Shown here piece by piece: positions 59,045 through 64,000 of a stretch of DNA of 64,000 nt. The position numbers and the translations under genes are program-made. This DNA comes from Phycisphaerales bacterium (GTDB lineage: Bacteria > Planctomycetota > Phycisphaerae > Phycisphaerales > SM1A02), in assembly GCA_030748575.1 (NCBI GenBank), contig JASMLR010000005.1, positions 62,001 to 126,000 on the forward strand, in the 5' to 3' direction. Under the pieces are notes generated by a model. It was not told the origin of the DNA. It made no database searches and saw only the letters and a program-made list of their open reading frames with translations. Numbering within the stretch: the first letter of the stretch is position 1; every line of letters starts with the position of its first letter.

Positions 59045-60216
59045 GCCCGCTCAAGGAGCATGGACACGGCGTTGCCACCACCAAGGCACAGGCTGGCAAC
59101 ACCACGCTTGGCATCAAGCCGCTGCATCTGGTTCACAAGCGTGACGAGCACCCGCGCGCCAGAGGCGCCAATCGGGTGTCCAAGCGCAATCGCGCCACCA
59201 CACACATTGACCTTGGATGGGTCAACCTCCAGATGCCGCATGTTGCAGAGCGCCTGGGCCGCGAAGGCTTCATTGAGCTCAAAGAGGTCGACATCATCGA
59301 CACCCAACCCACAGTCGGCCAGCAGTTGGCTGACGCCAAATCCGGGCGCCTCAAAGAGATCTCTGGGCTCCACACCAACCGTATTGGTTGCAACAATTCT
59401 GGCCATGGGCGTCGCGCCGAGTTCCTTCGCCTTCTCCTCAGAAGCCACAACCACGGCTGCAGCGCCATCGCTGATCTGTGACGCGTTCCCCGCGGTCACG
59501 GTCCCATCCTTCTTGAAGGAGGGGCGGAGTTTGCCCAACCCTTCGGGTGTTGAATCCGGGCGAACACCCTCGTCCGCCGTGACATCCGCCCGCTGTTTCA
59601 CCTGCTCAGCTGTCAGGGGCACGATCTCCGCGTCGAACCAACCATTGGATGCGGCCTCTGCGGCCTTCACGTGCGACGCGGCGGACAGTGCGTCCATGTC
59701 CGCTCTGGTGATGCCATGCTTCTCGGCTGTGTGCTCGGCTGCCATGCCCATGCCCCACCCCTCAAACGCACACTCCAGACCGTCATGTGCCATGTGATCC
59801 TGAAGCGTTCCCGGGCCGAACTTGATGCCCCCTCGAACATCTGCGTAGTGCGGCGCCCGTGTCATGCTCTCCAGGCCCCCGGCCACCACCACATGGTTGT
59901 CACCAGCCCGAATGGACTGGTCGGCCGTCATGACCGACTGCAACCCCGAGCCGCACACCTTGTTGATCGTCTGAGCGCTGATGGTCACAGGAAGGCCCGC
60001 CTTGAGCGCCGCCTGCCTGGCCGGGTTCTGACCAAGACCCGCCTGCAGCACGCATCCCATGATGCACTCGTCCACGCTGTCCACCGCCGCCCCGGCCGAT
60101 GCAAGCGCCGCCTCGACAGCGAAGGCACCAAGTTGGGGGGAGGGCACACGCGAGAGCCCGCCAAAAAATCGTCCAACGGGGGTCCGGCGGGCGGAGAGAA
60201 TCACGCTGAAAGTCAT
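59041..60216 (-). CDS. Acetyl-CoA C-acetyltransferase (thiolase)
   Basis: Condenses or cleaves acyl-CoA units. 391 residues. The nucleophilic cysteine is in KVCGSGLQSV (Cys88), the histidine in GHPIGASGAR, and the second cysteine in CLGGGNAVS. The start at 60216 (MTFSVILSARRTPVG) has AGGGAG about 8 nt upstream; the in-frame sequence further upstream is unrelated. A TACTTT box lies about 47 nt upstream. It could be a biosynthetic acetoacetyl-CoA thiolase or a beta-oxidation thiolase. Confidence 0.92.
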   Translation of the reverse strand: MTFSVILSARRTPVGRFFGGLSRVPSPQLGAFAVEAALASAGAAVDSVDECIMGCVLQAGLGQNPARQAALKAGLPVTISAQTINKVCGSGLQSVMTADQSIRAGDNHVVVAGGLESMTRAPHYADVRGGIKFGPGTLQDHMAHDGLECAFEGWGMGMAAEHTAEKHGITRADMDALSAASHVKAAEAASNGWFDAEIVPLTAEQVKQRADVTADEGVRPDSTPEGLGKLRPSFKKDGTVTAGNASQISDGAAAVVVASEEKAKELGATPMARIVATNTVGVEPRDLFEAPGFGVSQLLADCGLGVDDVDLFELNEAFAAQALCNMRHLEVDPSKVNVCGGAIALGHPIGASGARVLVTLVNQMQRLDAKRGVASLCLGGGNAVSMLLERA

Positions 60217-60262
60217 GAGAAAGACTCCCTTTGGGGCACCTGGCCGAGGCGGCCCCATCCTG

Positions 60263-60268
60263 AAAGTA
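60263..60268 (-). promoter_or_regulatory. Putative -10 box (TACTTT) for thiolase
   Basis: TACTTT about 47 nt upstream of the thiolase ATG; back to back with the fbp box. Confidence 0.35.
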
Positions 60269-60284
60269 GAAGCGTTGGGTCGGC

Positions 60285-60290
60285 TACCAT
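60285..60290 (+). promoter_or_regulatory. Putative -10 box (TACCAT) for fbp
   Basis: TACCAT 80 nt before the fbp ATG. The leader of about 73 nt ends with CTGGAGG as ribosome site. Confidence 0.4.
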
Positions 60291-60370
60291 GGCCGGTCTG
60301 ACCGCACCCGACGGCGATCTGGAATCGTAGCGAATCCGGAACCCCGCCGCGTTCAACTGGAGGCTTCTCC

Positions 60371-61384
60371 ATGGACCACTCGACCCCCTGGACCGACGAC
60401 AACCTGATGTCGCTGCAGAGCCACGTCCTCGCGGGAGAACGCGCCCACCCAGGGGCCACGGGCGACTTTTCGTGGATTCTCTCGGCCATCTCTCTGGCAA
60501 CCAAGACCATTGGCAACAAGGTCCGTCGAGCGAGAATCGAGGACGTGCTGGGGGAGCTGGCGGCCGAAAATACGCATGGAGAGCGGCAGCAGAAACTCGA
60601 CGTCATTGCCAATGACGTCATCAAATCCTGTCTGGGAAGCCGAGCCAATATTGGCGTGCTTGTCAGTGAAGAGGAAGAGGAGCCGACCGTACTGCGGACC
60701 AGAGACGCCGGCGGCCGCTACGCGGTGCTCTTCGACCCACTCGACGGATCGTCAAACATCGACGTGTCCGTCGGCGTCGGCACCATCTTCAGTGTGATGC
60801 GTCTTCCAGACGAGGGAAAGGGGGGCGTCGACGCCGTCCTGTCGCCGAATGCCACCATCGTCGCCTCTGGATACGTTCTGTACGGGTCTTCGACCGTGTT
60901 CATGCTCACGACGGGGGATGGTGTGGACATGTTTGTTCTCGACCATTCGATTGGGTCGTATGTGCTCGCCAAGCGATCCGTGAACATGCCCCACACCCGC
61001 GCCATCTACTCCATCAACGAGGCTTACTCGAAGCGATTCCCAAAGGGTGTCACGTCGTACCTCGATTGGGCCCACACCGAGGGGTACTCATCCCGGTACA
61101 TCGGGTCCATGGTTGCGGATGTCCACCGCACGCTGCTCAAGGGCGGCATCTTCATCTACCCAGCTACAAGTGACCGACCGCAGGGGAAACTTCGGCTCCT
61201 CTATGAGGCTCAGCCCATGGCCATGCTCGTGGAGCAGGCCGGCGGCCGAGCGGTCACAGAAACCGGGCAGCGAATCCTCGATCTGGACCCGACAGATCTC
61301 CATGAACGAACCAGCGTCATCCTTGGGTCGACCGGCGAGGTTGATCAGTTTCTCCGGCACGTGCAGACCGACCACCACCAGTAG
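60371..61384 (+). CDS. fbp: Fructose-1,6-bisphosphatase, class I
   Basis: Gluconeogenic phosphatase giving fructose 6-phosphate. 337 residues, the class I length. The metal/phosphate signature FDPLDGSSN is at residues 121-129 and the later RYIGSMVADVHR and GGIFIYPATSDRPQGKLRLLYE motifs are intact. CTGGAGG lies just before the ATG. Together with gap, tkt and mdh in the window it points to gluconeogenesis. prpD-like follows 18 bp later. Confidence 0.96.
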   Translation: MDHSTPWTDDNLMSLQSHVLAGERAHPGATGDFSWILSAISLATKTIGNKVRRARIEDVLGELAAENTHGERQQKLDVIANDVIKSCLGSRANIGVLVSEEEEEPTVLRTRDAGGRYAVLFDPLDGSSNIDVSVGVGTIFSVMRLPDEGKGGVDAVLSPNATIVASGYVLYGSSTVFMLTTGDGVDMFVLDHSIGSYVLAKRSVNMPHTRAIYSINEAYSKRFPKGVTSYLDWAHTEGYSSRYIGSMVADVHRTLLKGGIFIYPATSDRPQGKLRLLYEAQPMAMLVEQAGGRAVTETGQRILDLDPTDLHERTSVILGSTGEVDQFLRHVQTDHHQ

Positions 61385-61402
61385 TAAAGGACCATTGTTC
61401 CC

Positions 61403-62965
61403 ATGACCGCCACCGCGACCGACACAACCATCACACTGGCCCGAGACACCAATCAGGCGCTCGGAATCGGACGATTCGCGTGCGACTTCATGTCTGGAAC
61501 GATCGGATCGCCGGACGCATCCGTCCAACAGCGGACCATCCAGTTCTTCGTCGACAGCGTGCTGTGTGGTCTTTCTGCCATCGCCATGCAGACCAATGCA
61601 CCTTGTGTCCTTCGCGCCGAAGCGCTTGAGTACCCGCGAGATGGTGGGGCGTCCATGTTTGGATGTACGGCCACGCTGGCTCCCGAGAAGGTCATCGCTG
61701 CCAACGCGTCAGCCGTTCGAGAGTGGGATAGCAATGGGACCAACTTTGGATTCAATCCAGCACTCGGGCACACAGCGGGGGAGTTTGGACACAACGACTT
61801 CTACGCGGTCCCACTTGCGGCAGCGCAGATTCACGGACTGGACGGCGCCGCTGCAGTTCGGGGAATGATCTGTCTGGACGAAATCCGTGGCCGTCTTGCA
61901 GAAGTCTTCAGCCTCAAGACCTACAAGATTGATCATGTTGTGCATGGTGCGATCGCCTCGGCCGCCGTCTATGGGGCCATGCTCGGCGCTACACCCGAGC
62001 AGATCGAGTCCGCCATCGGAATGGTGGTCGCTCACTACATTCCGTGGCGCGCCATCCGAGCTGGAAAGCAATTGTCAGACTCCAAGGGCGCTTCGGCAGC
62101 CATCAGCACCGAGGTGGCAGTGTTGTCCATGCAACGATCCATGCGGGGGTTCATTGGACCCAAGGACATCTTCCGAAACCCGGAGGCCATCTGGCGGCAG
62201 TTTGAGCCAACGGACGGCGATGCACCATTCGATCTGGTTCTGTCGCACAGTGGGAGTGACTTTGCCGTCATGGGCATGCACTTCAAGTTGGGCCTCTATG
62301 AGCACCAGAGCGCTGGCGCACTTCAGGGACTCATTGATCTGGTGTCCAGAAACCAAACCATCCTCGAACAACCGGACGCCATCAAGGAAATTCGCATCGT
62401 CGCCTACGAGCCGGCCTTTGGGATCATTGGTGATCCTGCCAAGCGCGACCCACAGACCAGACAGAGTGCTGACCACTCAATGGTGTACATCGTCTCGACC
62501 ATGCTTCGCAAGGCCATTGAAGCGACCGCATCGGGCCACGGGCTTCCCGACGCGGGCGAGAATGACGCCTGGTGGAAGACGCTCATGTTGCTCCCGAACG
62601 ACTATGGAAGAGATGCGCTCTACAACATGCAAACACGAGCCCTCATGGATCGGATCGTGTTTGAGCATGGGGGCGAGACGTATGACGACCGGTATCCGGA
62701 CGGCATTCCAACCTCAATGACCATCACGCTTGACGACGGATCGACATTTGAAAGCGGAATGGTGATGTACCCATCGGGTCACGCCCGGAATACGACCGCG
62801 AATCTGGAAGACATCCTGCTGCATAAGGCTGAGGCGCTGGGAGCCATCGCACTTGCTGACGCCGCGCCGGTCATCGACCGATTCAATCGTGTCGATACGT
62901 TGTCAGTGAGCGATATCACAAAGATCATGGACTTCGACATCCTGATCCAACCCCCTGTTGATTGA
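61403..62965 (+). CDS. MmgE/PrpD family protein (2-methylcitrate dehydratase-like)
   Basis: 520 residues. The PrpD fold is shown by GTNFGFNPALGHTAGEFGHNDFYAVPLAAAQ, KTYKIDHVVHGAIASAAVYGAML and FKLGLYEHQSAGALQGLIDLV. PrpD dehydrates 2-methylcitrate in propionate use, but PrpC, PrpB and AcnD are absent here, so the real substrate may differ; other MmgE/PrpD members act on different hydroxy acids. It follows fbp by 18 bp with AGGA before the ATG, so co-transcription is possible. Confidence 0.85.
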   Translation: MTATATDTTITLARDTNQALGIGRFACDFMSGTIGSPDASVQQRTIQFFVDSVLCGLSAIAMQTNAPCVLRAEALEYPRDGGASMFGCTATLAPEKVIAANASAVREWDSNGTNFGFNPALGHTAGEFGHNDFYAVPLAAAQIHGLDGAAAVRGMICLDEIRGRLAEVFSLKTYKIDHVVHGAIASAAVYGAMLGATPEQIESAIGMVVAHYIPWRAIRAGKQLSDSKGASAAISTEVAVLSMQRSMRGFIGPKDIFRNPEAIWRQFEPTDGDAPFDLVLSHSGSDFAVMGMHFKLGLYEHQSAGALQGLIDLVSRNQTILEQPDAIKEIRIVAYEPAFGIIGDPAKRDPQTRQSADHSMVYIVSTMLRKAIEATASGHGLPDAGENDAWWKTLMLLPNDYGRDALYNMQTRALMDRIVFEHGGETYDDRYPDGIPTSMTITLDDGSTFESGMVMYPSGHARNTTANLEDILLHKAEALGAIALADAAPVIDRFNRVDTLSVSDITKIMDFDILIQPPVD

Positions 62966-63027
62966 TGGACCTCGACCTTCTGGCGTCTGGCTGGTAGGCT
63001 CTGTACATCACACGGGGGGTACAGGGG

Positions 63028-63495
63028 ATGTCCATGTCAAACGCAGAAACTCTGAAGGCCCAGGCGCAGCAGGTCTCGACCCGCAAGGGCCTGTTGCTGG
63101 TGTCGTGGTTGTGTCAGATCGTCGTCGCCGGAATTTTTGGGATGACGCTCTGGTTCAAGTTCACCGGCGCACCAGAAGCCGTGTGGATCTTCGAGGAACT
63201 CGGGGTGGATCCGACCGGCCGCTTGTTGGCCGGCGGCATCGAAGCCCTTGTGGTGATCCTGATTCTGATTCCACGAACCGCCATCTTCGGAGCGCTCCTT
63301 GCGTTTGGGGTGATGATCGCCGCCATCGCAGCTCATCTGCTCGTCATTGGCATCACGACACCTGTGTTTTCACCCGATGGGACCATCCAGCCCATTGAGG
63401 ACGGCAACGCTGATCTCTTTCTGCTCGCCGTGATCACCGCTGCTTCAAGCCTGATCGTCATCCTCATTCGATGGAAGGCTGCGGCAGAACGCTGA
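63028..63495 (+). CDS. DoxX-like small membrane protein
   Basis: 155 residues with four hydrophobic segments: LLLVSWLCQIVVAGIFGMTLW, ILILIPRTAIFGALLAFGVM, IAAIAAHLLVIGI and LFLLAVITAASSLIVILI. The arrangement with the loop WFKFTGAPEAVWIFEELG matches DoxX-family membrane proteins of unknown role. GGGGAT lies before the ATG; a second ATG is two codons in. It stands alone. Confidence 0.72.
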   Translation: MSMSNAETLKAQAQQVSTRKGLLLVSWLCQIVVAGIFGMTLWFKFTGAPEAVWIFEELGVDPTGRLLAGGIEALVVILILIPRTAIFGALLAFGVMIAAIAAHLLVIGITTPVFSPDGTIQPIEDGNADLFLLAVITAASSLIVILIRWKAAAER

Positions 63496-63929
63496 CTCAA
63501 TCGGACCCGCGAGGCAACCGAGCGGACCCCACGAATGCCTGCCAGATCAACTGAAGCAGCGTACGAATCGGTACGGGGGGCTCCCAGAGCGCGGCAATCA
63601 GCGCCAATGCGGTATCCCCACCACATCTGCCGCGCCAGCGTCATCTGACCCTGAAGCCAGGATCGATCTGGGTCGTAGATGTTGGTTGACTCTGACGCGG
63701 CGCCGTTCACCTTGATGATCGAAATCCAGACCCCGGCTCGAAACGCCTCTGCATCCGAGTATCTGACGTCAAATCAACCGTAGTAAAACTGCGGCATGGA
63801 TCGTGCAATCTCGTCCATGTGACGCTCCGGTTCTGGTGTGAGCAGATGGCTCACGTACACGAACTTCGTTCCCTGGAAGTGGTTTCCGGCAAAGGCGAGT
63901 TGAAAGGACTCCCTATCCGGGATCATCAT
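63496..63929 (-). pseudogene. Broken minus-strand reading frames, possible decayed gene
   Basis: A clean 51-codon frame (63774-63929) starts MMIPDRESFQLAFAG and ends with MPQFYYG and a stop. In the same frame after the stop, FDVRYSDAEAFRAG and then YDPDRSWLQGQ continue, and a +1 shift gives LIAALWEPPVPIRTLL running to a stop near 63496. Each part looks protein-like, and together they suggest one gene interrupted by stops and a frameshift. No family is recognised, and sequence errors could explain it too. The upstream end lies near or beyond the window edge. Confidence 0.35.
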
Positions 63930-64000
63930 GTTTCAGTGATCAGCATGTCGATCTCGGAACATGGTCATCTGCAATCTGTACGCGCATCAGACCAGTGTTC

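Overview
The window is a compact, GC-rich bacterial chromosome segment with no phage, plasmid or CRISPR features. The best guess is a planctomycete of the Phycisphaerae type. Five secreted proteins and one broken gene carry C-terminal dockerin-like calcium-binding repeats that end in a W/F-G-x-C tail, there are several lipoproteins and outer-membrane proteins (so a diderm), and the housekeeping genes are scattered rather than in textbook operons. Genes are packed tightly: neighbours often overlap by ATGA or GTGA, and convergent pairs sit 1-25 bp apart.

Layout. 1-10 kb (mostly minus): lepA (cut by the window edge), two paralogous secreted dockerin-like proteins flanking an M19 dipeptidase, rimO, and a panC-aldehyde dehydrogenase-nadD run. 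9.4-19 kb: cysteine desulfurase, a 110-bp inverted-repeat element, a lipoprotein with sucD, purM with a predicted outer-membrane protein and a metallophosphoesterase, queF-rdgB, a TPR lipoprotein and transketolase. 19-27 kb: dnaN, a redoxin/DsbD-like pair, a rhodanese-like lipoprotein with an MBL hydrolase, a secreted metalloprotease, a secreted sugar-dehydrogenase-like beta-propeller, and tRNA-Ile(GAU). 27-37 kb: mdh, a dockerin remnant, a K+ channel, a tiny dockerin protein, gap, a cobalamin adenosyltransferase, an isolated atpG, a PhnP-like hydrolase with thiE, leucyl aminopeptidase and a small phosphatase. 37-48 kb: a run of unrecognised proteins, DUF4870, LptB-like ATPase, PEGA lipoprotein, secreted coiled-coil protein, class IV aminotransferase, and dnaE. 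47-64 kb: a degenerate-receiver/GAF-like regulator, a DNA methyltransferase-phosphoesterase-tsaB operon, TolC/HlyD-type export proteins, ubiX, a fungal-type cytosine deaminase, a membrane ferredoxin, thiolase with an Nramp-like transporter, fbp, a PrpD-family gene, a DoxX-like gene, and broken reading frames at the end.

Together these genes describe a free-living heterotroph: central carbon metabolism (tkt, gap, fbp, mdh, sucD, thiolase), cofactor synthesis (NAD, pantothenate, thiamine, queuosine, cobalamin, prenyl-flavin), replication (dnaN, dnaE) and secreted degradative proteins.

The most striking non-coding signal is a TAnnnT box (TACCAT, TATCCT, TACAAT and similar) ending 6-9 nt before the start codon of at least 15 genes, with no Shine-Dalgarno sequence in between. 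The spacing puts the transcription start at the start codon, so leaderless transcription looks common here. Other genes carry the same box farther upstream together with a clear Shine-Dalgarno. The rule was used to choose several start codons and to support one otherwise unrecognised small gene.
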